A stretch of DNA of 64,000 nt, taken from Tethya wilhelma. Lineage: Eukaryota; Porifera; Demospongiae; Tethyida; Tethyidae. Below, in pieces: positions 1-14,500 of the stretch (position 1 is its first letter; the number at the start of each line of letters is the position of its first letter). Below the pieces are notes generated by a model that saw nothing but the letters and a program-made list of their open reading frames with translations, had not been told where the DNA came from and made no database searches. The stretch is from positions 499,818 to 563,817 of the forward strand of contig CAXIPT010000015.1 of the NCBI GenBank assembly GCA_964030475.1, in the 5' to 3' direction. The position numbers were made by a program, and so were the translations under genes.

Positions 1-218
1 GAGGTATACAGTTCCTCATACCTATAGGCACTATAATAGATCCTTTGTGAAGGCTAGAGATTTACTAAACTAAACATAATAGTTGTAGATGTGAATTCAC
101 AAACATATTTCAAGGGAGTTATTTCGCAGGAAGTTGGTTTTGCGGGAGTTGATTTTGTAGGAGGATACCCTCAGTGCATATACATCCATTATAATGCATC
201 ACTCCACACATGATATAG

Positions 219-3200
219 GTGTCCCATCACTTCCTGGATGAGTCTCTCACCAACAGTGAGTCGTCTGATGATGAGTACGACCCCTCTGAGGCCACCATCG
301 TGGAGGAGGAGAGTGAGAGCGAGGGGGAGAGTGGCAGCGAGGGAAGGGGCTCACCCATGGAGGACACACCCACTCAAACCAATGATGAAGGTATATTGCC
401 TGGTCACAGGTGCTACAATTAGAACATACTCAAAGGAGTTGCTTTTATTTTACAATAAGGTTGGAAGGTTGCTGAATTAGGTTGTGGGCAATAGTTTGAA
501 TCAACTTTTGGACAAAAGACTGTTCAAATCAAGGAGTATTTGTAGTTGATAAAGGTTTTGTGGCCATATTTGGGTTAGCTAATCTCCTAGCCAAGTACAG
601 TAATTTCAATCCGTGCAACAGACTATGTCTGTTCTAGAAAGGTTGTCTGCTTCTTGATTCTGTACAGTGGACAAAGCTGTGCTGTCACCATGTCTTTGCC
701 ATACAAATTTGCCTCCAAATAACAGACACTTAGAAAACCACACCAAGCTTCATGTGTAAGGCAAATGATGTTGCGCATACATAAAGGCAAATGATGTTGC
801 GCATACATAAACCATTCTGTGAGCAATGACACAATAGTTCCAAGAGAGACCTTTGCAAAGCAAATAGATGGACAAACAACCTCTCAATTAACATACATAT
901 CCACGGTGACAATGCATGATGTTTGCATGCAAATATTACACATGCATACCTTAAGTACAGGTCGTGCCTCCTCTGCGCCGAGGCTTTAGCACCTTTGTTA
1001 GTGCTTTTCATTGTTACAGTGACATTGATCCCTTTTCATGTAGCTGTCAGTTATGCGTACATAATAGCTATGATTAATTTTTTTTTGATTAATGATAATA
1101 GCCATTTGTCAGGCGTTAAAGCATATGTCTGGGTTCAACTGAGATGCATTGTCATTGGGTTGCTGGGTTGTATGTGATCTGCTATTGGGTATTTACTTGC
1201 TATGTGGTTATTAGTCAGTCCTTTGCTACACAAAATTATTTTTATTATTGTTAAGCCTGAGTCTGGCAGTACCCAACTCCATAGAAACTTCTACATGGTA
1301 TGAGCTTAAAATCTCTGGTTTATTACTATAGCAAAATGTTCTGTGAAACATTTGTTCTTGGTTTAATTTTTTTCTTCACAATCATCAATTTTTCCAATTA
1401 TTATTAATAATGTGTGTCAAGAGCTGTACTCGTAAGAAACATTTACATTTCATATTGTTTGTACCCTACAATTATTTATTTAATGCCTTAATGAGGTGCA
1501 TGTGTATAGGATTCAATAATTCATTATTGGTTAATAATTATTATATTATTGTTGTAGCTCAGAAAATTGCTGTTTATTTTAAAAGTAAAATAACAAGGTC
1601 ATACTAGAAATACCCCAGCTATACTGTAAGTTGTACAATTTAAGTCTTCTTAGCTTCTCAACAACAACTCCAAACTCCTGCTTTCATCTTGAAGTCTTCT
1701 TCCTCTTATGCGATTGTCCACACTATGTGTAGTAATTATTATCATGAATGTAAGATAAATCATTTGGCCAACAATTAATTGTTATTGAAAAAATTTTTAA
1801 AAATATATAGCATGGGTCGAAGTAAAGTCCCTATTCCTGTTCTTTTCTAAGTTTGTGTTACACATTGCTTAGACTAAGTTTTGATCAAGTTTTTAAAAAT
1901 GGTATTACACTCTTGTATATATATGTAAAAAACATTGAAAATGTAATCTTTATATACGAGTGCTCAGAGAAGTTTCTGAGAGTTTATGGCCCCTGCATGC
2001 AGTAGAGCCTCTAAGCAACTTTGAAGACTTTACTAGATTTTTATGCTGAAAAAAATTTTGTATTGTGTCATGGGATCGACATATGGCCCATTCCTACTGT
2101 ATGTATGATATTTTAAATGGATGTGCATTACAGCAGCGTGTTTTTGTATCCACGAAATTAAAATAACAAATATTGTAGCAGTGAAGAGTGTGTTAAGTCC
2201 AAGCTATGTACTACATGATTATTGCCAAATGTAACTTACAAAAAACTGTTCGAAGCATCAAGCACTTTCTTAACAGTTTCTGTGATAGCATCCATATGCA
2301 TGGTGAGAAATTCTGAATACATGATATCGAACTTGCAGTTATATTTTGCTGAGTGCCAGAAAGCATCTACACTTATCCTTGGTTTAGGAATCAGCTGTTG
2401 ATTTCCAGAGTCTATACACTGTTGTAAGCAAGGGAATAGCAGCTATAGCGATCTATTTTACCAGCATCAAGAACTATAGCATAGTCTGGAAATCTCTACA
2501 TTAGGAGAGATAAAACAATATAACATTATTATTTGAAACTTCTTGCAATTTGATTATTGAGCTTCCCCACCATGTACACATGTATTAAAATTACAATAAT
2601 ATTATGATATCTCACAAAATCCTAGCCCAATAAAAATTTGCTGGCAATCTACGAAAACTGTAAAACTTATATTTCTCAAACATTTCTACCTATACTGACT
2701 ACTGTGTGTTACAAGCTGAACTTAACTTAACACACATATCTGCTTGTCCACAAGTTCAGCACATACAATGCACTGAGTAGCTAGCAGTAAATGTGTTGAG
2801 ATAACCATGTCACATGCACATTAAGTGGTAGGGGTGGCATTCTAATGGCCATTCAAAAAGCATGTAAATGATGATTTCTCAGAAGTTGATTAGACAGTTA
2901 AGCAACTTTGTGTTAAATTTGATTCATATTGTAAACATATTGCTATTGTGACATTTACAGTTTTTCATTGAACAGACACCCCACACTGACTACAGCAATT
3001 CTCACTGTGTAGGTGCATGCAAATGCCAATGGTTAATAACAAGCACTTTTGTCTAATAAATAGCATATATTATATACATAATTTTAAAACCTACCTTCTG
3101 TAGCTCAGCTTGTAGTCCTACAAACTGTTCAGATGCAATGTCTGCTTCACCTACTAATGAAGAGTAGCGGACAATAACATAAAGAGTGTCTGATGGTGCA

Positions 3201-6200
3201 ACATCACTGCTACTTGACTCAGACTGGCCATTAGCATTGCGAGTCGATCTACTCGAAGTCTGACCCATGCTCAGTATTAATTTTGATTATTATTCGTCTA
3301 TAGTTCTGTGAAGACTATGTTCAGTTTTACCTAGGTGACCTCAATTTATCCAAAAACTACTATGTATTCTTATGTACCGTACCTTAATTGTAACTATTTT
3401 TTTACAGCTTGTGTTTTCCACAGTATATATATACACAAGTAGTAAAATTTTGAAAAAATAAGTAGTGTAGGAATGGGCAGTGCGGTAAAAAGTATTGGAA
3501 CAAGGCAGGGTCTCAGTTTCGGCACATGACTACTTCATTTTTATTTTTCAACCCTCATGCATATGGATTTTTCAGTGTCGTGTTGCAATAATCTGTACAC
3601 TATAATAGTACCATAGCTTATCGTAATTATTGCATTGGTTCACTATTATTTGGCTAAGCAATGGAGTAAACTATAATAGACAGGTATATAACCTGCTGGC
3701 CAAGAGTTGGGCATAAAAATGAAGTAGTCATGTGCCGAAACTGAGACCCTGCCTTGTTCCAATACTTTTTACCGCACTGCCCATTCCTACACTACTTATT
3801 TTTTCAAAATTTTACTACTTGTTCATTCACTTTTTTCAACACTACAGTGTGGAGACTATCAGAGACTGGTTAGTCCCTACAAAAAGCTTGAGTCTCAGCT
3901 ACATGCACTNNNNNNNNNNNNNNNNNNNNNNNNNNNNNNNNNNNNNNNNNNNNNNNNNNNNNNNNNNNNNNNNNNNNNNNNNNNNNNNNNNNNNNNNNNN
4001 TCATTCACTTTTTTCAACACTACAGTGTGGAGACTATCAGAGACTGGTTAGTCCCTACAAAAAGCTTGAGTCTCAGCTACATGCACTTCATTATGCTAGA
4101 AGCTAGTGCGCATGCGCATAATAATGCCACGTGGATAATGACCTTTGAACTCTACCTACAAAGATGGCTGCATTGTAGCACATGAATTTATACACTAAGT
4201 TTCAAAGCTTCAGTTCTAGTTTTTGTTCAGGCCTATTTACGATGAAAACGAGTATAAAGGAACGTACTACCCAAGAAAAGAACTTACTCTGTGGTGTCAA
4301 AGTTGGCTCAACACTTTCTGGTTCTCTGGAAATCGTTTTCAAGTAAGTCAGTTAGAAGGAAGGAAGTAAGTAAGTAAGTTAGGAGAACAAAATTGCACTA
4401 GTGTGGCTTCTCGCAAGCGCTCTCTCTACGAGTGATCAGAAAAGTTTCGCCAAAGTTTAAGCCTTCCATGCAGTTGGTTTTCTGTAAAGGAGAGCCTCTG
4501 AGTAAGTTTGAAGCCTCTACTTTGTGTTGTTAGATTTTTATGGCCATAAATATTTTGTATTGTGTCTATGGGACAGTCGGCCCATTCCTACTATACGTAC
4601 TACCGTACGTATGATTACTAACATGCCATAAAAGTAATTACTAATAATATTGATTAAATATACAGGCATTTTGAGTAATTCCTCAGTACTAGCTTTGATA
4701 TCAGATCAACGACAATGACTATTGTTGGCTGTGATAGGCTGTGACATGCATGCACTTGCACATGTAAAAAATACAAGCACATCAAAAGGCTTTATATTAT
4801 ATGTATGATATAGTACATGTATTATAGGAATAGGCTAACACATGCAGAAGTCCTTTGGACTAGTTCAATCAGCTATAGCAATGTGCGATTTTTCCCGACC
4901 TCAACAATCAACGTTCACTTGATAATGATACGTGATTATCACATGACTTCATATAAGCAATTAGCTTCATTCCCATGCTTGCAAGAAACACTTTCTAAGA
5001 GTCGCTAAAACTAGTTTAGTATATTCTATGTATATTTATGCCATCTATGAACACATCCTCAGATCTTCTCAAAAACACTTGGTTTCATGGGGATCATTGC
5101 ATGCATGTGCAAACTGGGTCTATCCAGGTCCTTTTTTAGGATGAGGCAAGCAATCTGATTGGCACTGCCCAATTTCCGGCTAAGAATGGTGAAATTGCAT
5201 CCGTTTTGTTTTGTTTTGTTTTTAAATCTTCCAATCTTACTTATGTAGCCTGCATACCTACTAATGCTTAATGCATGCAAACTAAAACTTTGGCAAAGCT
5301 CAAGCATACTTGCATGTTTTGTTTTAAAAGGTTCTATATTGCTTGTGTTTTTATATCCCATCTGTTCTACAGATAGAGATGTGTCACCATCACCCACTCC
5401 CCATCCTCCCCCAGACCAGACCCTAGTGGCCTCCCCCAGTGTCCCCTCACCACCTCCTAGCACAGCACCAGCTGCTGCCCCCATCCCAGCCACACCCACC
5501 AGAGGAGACCACACCCCTGACCTGGCCTCCAACGAGGCCCTGGTCCATGAGACTGCAGCCCTACTGGCTTCTCTCTCTGACGTCATCCTCAGCCCCAGTA
5601 AACCAGTCAACATCCTGAGCAGCCTCCAGGCACAGAATACCACTCACCAGGAGACACCAGTCGCACAGAGCAGCCAGAGCATGGCAGTGACAGAGGTAGT
5701 CAGTGTGTGTAGCATTGTAGACATTAGAGTCATATGCATGCACTTTTTTCGCCTATTTTCAGTATATAAGTACTGGATTTCTGTTTACAACTAAAAGCTG
5801 CACCCATGCATACTTTTTCTTCCATATAGTATGACACACATTTACTGATTGTAATGCTTGATGGAAATAGTATGCTGGAAATTATACCAAAAGTGTGTAA
5901 TTATTCCTATAGCAGTAGTAAGTGACGTTATTGTATCTAATAGGTAGACGAAATTGCCAAGAGAACTCGGTCTAAGTTCCCCCTCACAGACACCCCAATC
6001 ACTGCCATAGAAGGTGAGTTCACCTCACCATAGATGTGATGCCTTTCTATGTTGACTTACATATGCCCTCTCTTGTCCCCCTTCCCCCTAGCCTCGTTTG
6101 TGCCCCCTGATGCCGAGGACCCCCCTACCCCCATGGAGATAGACCAAGAGGAGGAAGAGTGGCAGCGATGGCTCTCAGACCTAATCAACCCAACAGGTAC

Positions 6201-9200
6201 AGACCACTGTATACTACGTTTAGTACCATATAGCTCCAAATTTTTGTGCCACATATTTCTTAAATTTTGTGATTTGACTGTATAATAAATTATAATGAAA
6301 ATTTACAAAGCCAGATATCATCAATATAATTGAGAGATTTTGATTAACAAAATTTTGTTCAAAATAGCGAAGACAGACTTTTCACAAGCTTTTTGGGCCA
6401 TGAAAATCTGGAGCCATACGGTATTCCAAGAGGAGTGAGCCTATGTATAAGTATGGCGACCTTTGACTTCTGTATTAGCCTGGCTGGTTCCCTTTGTGAA
6501 TGTCTCATTTGAAAGGCTATATGTACAAAAAATGTTGACATTTTTCTGCATTAGACTTTCAATGATCCCTCATTGTACATAGGCCATCTTATGCCCCATA
6601 TAACCTTATGGTTTCAATAAATAAATCATTGTAATGATGTACACTATGTTTGGTAAACCCCTGCTCATCATGCTAATCATAAATACAATACTGGACTGGA
6701 AATAGTATCTAGCTTACACACTTGACTGTTTATCTGTATGCCAGAGAGAGGGCCACCATCAGGTGGGGTCCTTGATGGTGATAGGAAGGTGAGTGGTGGT
6801 GATGATGGGGAGGACATTGAAGACACAGAGTACAACTACCTTGCTGACCACCAGGAGGAAGAGAAGGAGGAATTTAGAAATGACAGAGCCGTCAAAATAT
6901 CCAGTAAGTACTGTACAGCTATATTGCTGTATTCAGTAGTTGTTAGTTGATTGTTCACTGTAAACTTTGTAGCTGATTTTTAGTTCAAAATTGTCTAAAA
7001 AATTATTGTAGTCATATTTTTGTACTGAATACATGCAAGCATGCACATATACTTGAAAATTATTTCTTCCCCTTATAGAAAAGGAGGTTGATGAACTCCT
7101 CTGTGAACTACTGAATCCAGTAAGTTTTAATGTAACAATTACCATTCACGCATAAACATACAGTGTGTGCCACTCACCTGTGTGTACAGCTAGTGTACTG
7201 TATTAGTCAGTGTCAATTGCCTCCATGGACAGGATGCTGTGGGGGTTGGTGGGCTCTTCTCAGGAGATGAAATGGATCTGACTAGTGCTTACCTTCTGGA
7301 GTCTCTTGGGTATGTACATTTCAGCAAACAAGGATGGACTAGCCTTGTACCCAGGCTCTCTCCTTTGACCTTTCACTCACGGTAAAGAAGGAGGGAGCCT
7401 AGGAGCTCACGTCACGCACGTGCACCTAAAATTAATGAGCGTGGGCGAAACCGACCACAATCCATGTGCTGATATAGATTTTTTCCCTCGAGTTTAGCGG
7501 CAAAGAAACTGAACTGGTATTTTGTTGGTAGTGCTCTGCTGTAATGTTCAGCAACAAGGACGGACCACTGTCTACATTGTACATGCATGACTTTGTGTGT
7601 AAATACTTCCATACATACTACTGGTGGCTATTGTAATCTATGAACTCTGCTTCACTTCCTTTTACTCACTTAAACACCACACACTACCTTCTTTTCTTTT
7701 CTCCATCCACCCATCCAGCTTACAACCCCCCATGTTGTTCCAGACCCCTCAAACTACTGATGTTGCTGGCCCCTACCAGCATGGTGGTGAGGCTTCTTCA
7801 TTGTCTGCTAACATTGGCTCAGGCACCACTGAAGAGAGAGCTGATGAGGACCCTCTCAGTTCCAGTGGTGGAGAGAGAGAGGCTCCTGCTGGCTGCTATC
7901 TCTCCAAGGAACAGACATGTCAGCTCTGGGAGCAAATACAACAGGTACAATGTGTAGTATAAATCTGGTACTATAATATTTGACATAATTATTGCTAGAA
8001 TTTTTTAGGAAGCATAACTTCGTAGTTTTGGTGGATCCCCAGAAATCTGTGAAAATTTTACCTTTACGAAAATTCGTGATCATATTGCTTTATGGGCTGC
8101 TCGATCCTCAAAAATAAAGTTGGAGAAAATTTGCCTTTCCCCAAACATTTTACCTCTCAAAAATTTCTAACTATAATATTATGATATTTGTTGCTAATTA
8201 ATAGTGTACTTTATAGAGAGAATACAATTCCCGTAGTTCACTAGCTCCCCAAAATATTCATTGAACTTACAGTTTACTGTATTTTCTGTTTTACCTCCAG
8301 CACTATCAGCTCCTGATGCAAACCTTTGTGCTGTCACGTTATGAACCTAGTCTGGTGTTTCTCTCTCAGATAGCAGCGCAGGCAGTGGTAAGGAGAACAA
8401 CCACAAGTAGCTTCCTGAAGTGTAGCTAATGCATTAACTATACTAAAGTCTATTCGCATTCACTTGTGCCAAGGAAGTAGTGTGGTTTTGCTTAAATGCT
8501 GTTTTTCCGCATTTGTGGTTAATGGAATGTCTGTACTTTATGTATGGGGCATATGCATGACTTTTGAATGGTAAGGGATAGCACTTTTTTGTGCAACACC
8601 AAGTAACAACCCCAAATCTATGTAAAATTTGCAATTAAATGGTATCTAAAATAGCGCAATTCATAGATATATGGCCAAGTTATGAAGAAATTTTGAAGGT
8701 TCAAGTGAATGCGAATAGACTTTAGTGTTACCAGCCTAGTCCCCAGGCCCTAGCTCTGCGTGCTGCAATAATTGATTTATTATGTTGACAATCTTTACCA
8801 GACACTTTTATTTTAAGCACGCAGTAGCTGCAGACTATAGTTGTACAATATGTTGATTATTGTCTTTTCTGTTGTTGCTATGATTGTAGGAAGAAATTGC
8901 CAAGTGGTGTGAAGAGACTGAAAGCGGTGAGCAGTAGGAGCTTGTGCATGCATGGTTCACTCATTCAGTCTGTGGTGTGAGTGTCCCTCTCATCCTACAG
9001 GTCAGAACAGCAGTGTGTGGAGTGTCCCTGACATTGAGGAGGGCATCCAACTGATCAGAGACCTTGACCCCAATGATGAGAATGCAGTGGAGCTTGTCAC
9101 TAGTACGTAGGTCACCTGACATCATATACCAGTACTGTATAGTGGGAAATTTTATTGTATTCGTTGCCCACTCATGCAGTACTAACTATTGTATATTCTT

Positions 9201-9965
9201 GAGATTCGACACATCTTATATTATTGGGTACCCTTTACCATAATATTATTGAAGTTTCCCCTTAATTTTTGCCAAACGTCATCATGTGTACATACTATTA
9301 ATAGTGTGTGAATGGTTCTAAACCTTATGCACACTTACCATAATTTCAGATGTTTAGAGATAAAGTTCAATTTGAAAGTTCATATATGATGTAATTGTGA
9401 AAAATTTAGCTCTACGTGTATATTTTGGTACAGCTACTTCAGCTGGTGTAAAATTCTGCCTGATAACTTTTGCTGAACCAAAGTAAACAAGACCATAAAA
9501 ATTTCATTTTTGATGAGAAGGACATAAGGTTCACATATGCAATATTGTGTATGTGAGCACAGAGTATGGAAGCAAAAAAATCTCTAGAAATTTGGCAAAG
9601 CTTGAACATATAAGTGTTTATTTTGCACCAAAATTTTACTGTGTATATACAATGTAGTTTCATTTTCATTCCAGCTGTTCTTGTGACAAATTCTTGTAGG
9701 TTGCTCTGTTTTGGTTCAATTTAGTTGGCTGGCCATAGAACATTAACTTTAACTGTGCCTATTGGCAGTGGTGGATCTAGGATTTTGAATAGAAGTTTTC
9801 TAATCAATGTGTACAAAGTGTGCAAAAATTTTTCACCTAGCTTCGTTCCAAGGCTCTCTCCCTGAATATTACACTCTGAAAAATAGGAAGAGACAGCCTG
9901 GTATGCAAAATCACGTGAGTGACATAGCGCATGGAAAAATTGTAGTAGAGAAACCATACAAATTT

Positions 9966-10028
<63 letters not shown>

Positions 10029-10552
10029 NNNNGTGTAAAATTCTGCCTGATAACTTTTGCTGAACCAAAGTAAACAAGACCATAAAAATTTCATTTTTGA
10101 TGAGAAGGACATAAGGTTCACATATGCAATATTGTGTATGTGAGCACAGAGTATGGAAGCAAAAAAATCTCTAGAAATTTGGCAAAGCTTGAACATATAA
10201 GTGTTTATTTTGCACCAAAATTTTACTGTGTATATACAATGTAGTTTCATTTTCATTCCAGCTGTTCTTGTGACAAATTCTTGTAGGTTGCTCTGTTTTG
10301 GTTCAATTTAGTTGGCTGGCCATAGAACATTAACTTTAACTGTGCCTATTGGCAGTGGTGGATCTAGGATTTTGAATAGAAGTTTTCTAATCAATGTGTA
10401 CAAAGTGTGCAAAAATTTTTCACCTAGCTTCGTTCCAAGGCTCTCTCCCTGAATATTACACTCTGAAAAATAGGAAGAGACAGCCTGGTATGCAAAATCA
10501 CGTGAGTGACATAGCGCATGGAAAAATTGTAGTAGAGAAACCATACAAATTT

Positions 10553-10614
<62 letters not shown>

Positions 10615-11495
10615 GGTCTCTCTATATCTGCGGGCAACGTCATTCATGTGATTTTGCGTACCAATCTCTCTCCCTTTCTATTTTTGCACATGTTCGTGCA
10701 TGGGAGAGAGCCTGGGAACGAGGCTACCTAAATAGAGAAAAAACGGCAAGAAAGAGTCAAAAACTATATTATATATATCATTCAAAATTTTGAGATATTT
10801 TTAAGTTGAAAGGGGGTTCCATCAAGCACTTTTCCAGTCCCGGACCACAGTTAATTATTATGCGAGGTCTCAGCTAAAAGAGGGATTCCATGGAACCCTA
10901 GGAACCACCCTAAATCCGCTACTGGTTGGGTAATCTTGATGGTCGACATTTTATTTTTGGTAACAAAACAGCACTTATTATAGTGACACAGTTCCTTTAA
11001 GTTGGTTACAACAGTAGACTAGCCATCATAAAAGCCACTGTAGTAATGTAAACAACTTCATGTACTGTAAAAACTATTTCAAGATAGTCCTGGTTCCTCC
11101 TCTATTACTATGCTAACATCAACACAAAGCAAAGAGGCAAGGATTGAACATGACTGGAATGTAACTATAGTGTGTCAATGAATGTTCATTTTCAATAAAA
11201 TAGTACCAGTGAAATGCATGGAATTTAAAATCCGCAAAAAAATTGTACCTATAAAATACATGTCACCTTAAGGTATTGAGCATTACTCATTGCATGAAGT
11301 TTTGACCTTTGATCCCTCCCTACAGCCACAGCCACCAATCCCCCTCGTATCCCTGATGTGGTACAAGACCTGATCATGAACAGCCCAGTATTTTGGAAGT
11401 ATCCCAAGTTACTTCCAGCCATTGGATTTGGTATGTCATGAATGCTTGCTTCAGTGACTTTTGAGTTCTAGTATGTATAGCTAGCTCATTAAGCC

Positions 11496-11536
<41 letters not shown>

Positions 11537-14500
11537 TGTGTTTCGGTGGCCTCAGCTCAGGCTTGCAAGTCTTGTAAGTTCAATTTAGTGAGTATAAATA
11601 ACGCTCTGCATGATAGTGGCTGCAGCCTGAGCTTGTTTTGATATTGCAATAATTTATAAATGTGAAAATGAGCATCAGTGTTCATCAAGTATATACCATT
11701 CACTAAGCTGAAATTATGACTATAGTGGCTTCGTGGCCTCACTGCATACCTCATCTCAGGCTAGACGAGCCACAAGGTGAATTGCTACCAATGGTCTTAC
11801 TTTGTGCACATGCATGTTTTCAAGTTAGTTGAGTGTGCCAAGGCTTGACACATCCGTGCATGCCTTCATTTGGAAGAGCATTTGACTAGAATTTAATGAT
11901 ATAGTTTGATACTAGTGACCTACATTGTATCCATGGACTATATGGAAAGTTAATGGGAAAGAATACATCATAAGAAGGGTTCAAACACTGGATCCATGCA
12001 TGTACTGATTATGCCTGGTCCTTTATAGCAAAGTAAAGGGAGTCATCTAGGTTTTATAGAAACAACCAAGTTAATAGACTGCAAGTTTTAACAAGCAGTA
12101 AAAGGTTTATAAAAATAAGCAGTGTATATGTAGGAATGCTATACTGAAACAAGCTAAGACTCTGAATTTCAACACAACTGCTTACTGTATATACAGTCGG
12201 AGAAACTGAAAAGCCTTAGGCCTCGGTACCTGCAGGTTTTTGCAGATTGCTATGTAGAGAACAGTCATGTAATTATTTTTTAATAATCTTGCTGACTATT
12301 TTACATCGGTATATATGAAGACTGTCTAGAGCAGCCTCTTTTTAGTTACATTATTGGAAAAAGCACGCACACCACACCACACAGACTCACACAGACAAAC
12401 AAAATGACTTCCCTAACCCTTTGTGTGTATGCGCACCGAGGTTTAATGATTATTAATTTCTTAGAATATATACCTGTAGTATGCTTTTGTAATTAATTGT
12501 ATTGTTCCATTCCATGATCCATAATCTATTCTTGTAAGGTTCCTATGTGGCATATTTTGTATTGTTTATTATGCCGCAGTGTATGCACCATACTATAGTT
12601 GAGATACCATACTCCTGATAAAGTGTCTCTCCTCTGTGTATTCCCTATGAGATAGTCATCGGCAGGTGTTTCTGCATGCATGCACTACCACAGGCCTCGT
12701 AATTTATTCTAGAATAATATAAGAGTGATAAATCATCAATGCCTGTATTGTAACAACATAGTACCGCAAGGCGATTCAATAATTATCGTAAAGATTATTG
12801 ATATCGAACCCGCCTCTATGGCCTACCGAACACATGATTAGCATCGTCAATTCTCCCAGGCTTTCTGATTCCTTTGGTTGCTTACGCTTTAGCCATCATT
12901 GTCTAGTATAGTATTATTAAGGTTGTCGGAGAAAGAACATGGAAACAACATTACAAAATTATAATTATCCAAAATTTTTGAACTACAAAGTTTTTTTCCA
13001 TCTGTTCATAAAGTTTGAATGAAAACCTTGTTTAGGAAAATTAAAATTAAGCTCTCTTGTATTGTACATACTGTTGACTTGAACGTAATCTTAACCATGC
13101 AATTAGAACATTGGTTATGGGCTATAGTTAGCTCATGAATATGCTAATAAGTACAAGCATGCACGGTACAAGCTAGTTATTTGGACATGTGATATTTGGC
13201 CTGCAGCTTAGTCGGTAATTTTTTTCGTGTAGAAACCTTATCTCGCCATATAGATGGTACATTTTCTATTTATTCGAAGGAATGGGCAGGGTGAGATGAA
13301 GAGAAATTTTGAATCCAACTTACAGTTTTGAAGTTATGCTTCGTCTTGGGTATCCGCTTGAGCGTCTATCAAGCTTCAACCAACATGGTAGTGCAGGACT
13401 CTTCTGTTTCACATCTCTTAACAATTTTCTCTCCGTGTCGCCCTCTGAAAGGTACTTACCTATTGTTAGAAGTGCACAAAGCTCAGTTCAGAGCTGACAA
13501 AAATTTTCCCAGAACACACCGTTTTTGTTGCCATCATATTAATTTTTGTGCATGCATCATTAGAACCAAGTCTTCACTTTGTATAGTAGTTATACAGTGT
13601 AGATTTGCGCTGGCTGCCAATGGCTTTCGCATCACATGCATAGATGGAAAAATAAAAAGAATATTCATGAGTAAACTGTAGCCCGTAACTTTTATATAAG
13701 TTAAGAACAATTACTATAATTATGTAAATGTGGCAACTTCACTCTTACAAAAATACAAAACGATACCCATATGTACAGCTCTTGGTGTAAGAATTTTTAT
13801 TATGAAAGACTTTAATTCATTTGAACGTTACTTTTAATTATAGCTAAAAATCCAAAGAGTATTAAATTCAATCGCTAGCAATCTTTTTACTTTTCACATC
13901 ACTGCTGATTCCTATACACTGCTCATTTTAGGCCGAGGATAGCAGGGCCATGCAGACATGTACCATAATATGTTGGCACTGAAATTAATGTCAAAGTAGC
14001 GATATGTACACAATATGAATCGAATTTTTTGAAAGTGAATTAATTTAGCTTTTTACCTGAATCTGCATGTATACACTTGATGAGAATTAAATATTCTTAT
14101 TTTCACATGAACAGGTATTTGTGCTCCACATTTTCCATTTGATGTGGAAGCACGTGATTATTCTTTTGCATGCATGGTTGCTTTATTATGTTGACTGGAA
14201 GCTCAGTGCTGCTTTAATGTGTCCATTTAGCTAGCTACTCAATGCTCTTTGTAAGTTTTATTTGTGCCCAATGTGTGGATATATAAATTTGTATCCCGGG
14301 AAGCCATAGTATTAACACATTTTTTCACGGTGTATAACGTGAAGACACGTGAGCAAGGGGAAAACCGAAGGCAATATGTATATTTCCCTCGGTTTTCCCC
14401 TTCACATTACCCTGGGAGCTGTTCAAGACTCTGAAAAGATACTCCAGTACTTCAAAGAAACTTCGGAAGACTTCAAGAAGACAGTGTTAGTGTTGCTTTT

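Larger units (their letters stand above)
391..5372 (+). other. Intron 1 of the GON4-like gene: contents
   Basis: Besides the nested minus-strand gene at 1,650-3,268 and the long-TIR MITE at 3,435-3,822, this intron is AT-rich and repetitive. It carries two copies of a dispersed repeat (about 1,950-2,105 and 4,430-4,605) and an N gap at 3,910-4,000. Between 391 and 1,640, and between 4,610 and 5,370, I see no gene. Confidence 0.6.

Noticed and set aside
7412..7612. Minus-strand ORF in a GON4-like intron
   Set aside because: No splice or family support; overlaps a dispersed GCCTTGTACCCAGGCTC repeat.
9721..10651. Frames with ERERER or SLSLSL runs
   Set aside because: Translations of the CT microsatellite, without other coding features.
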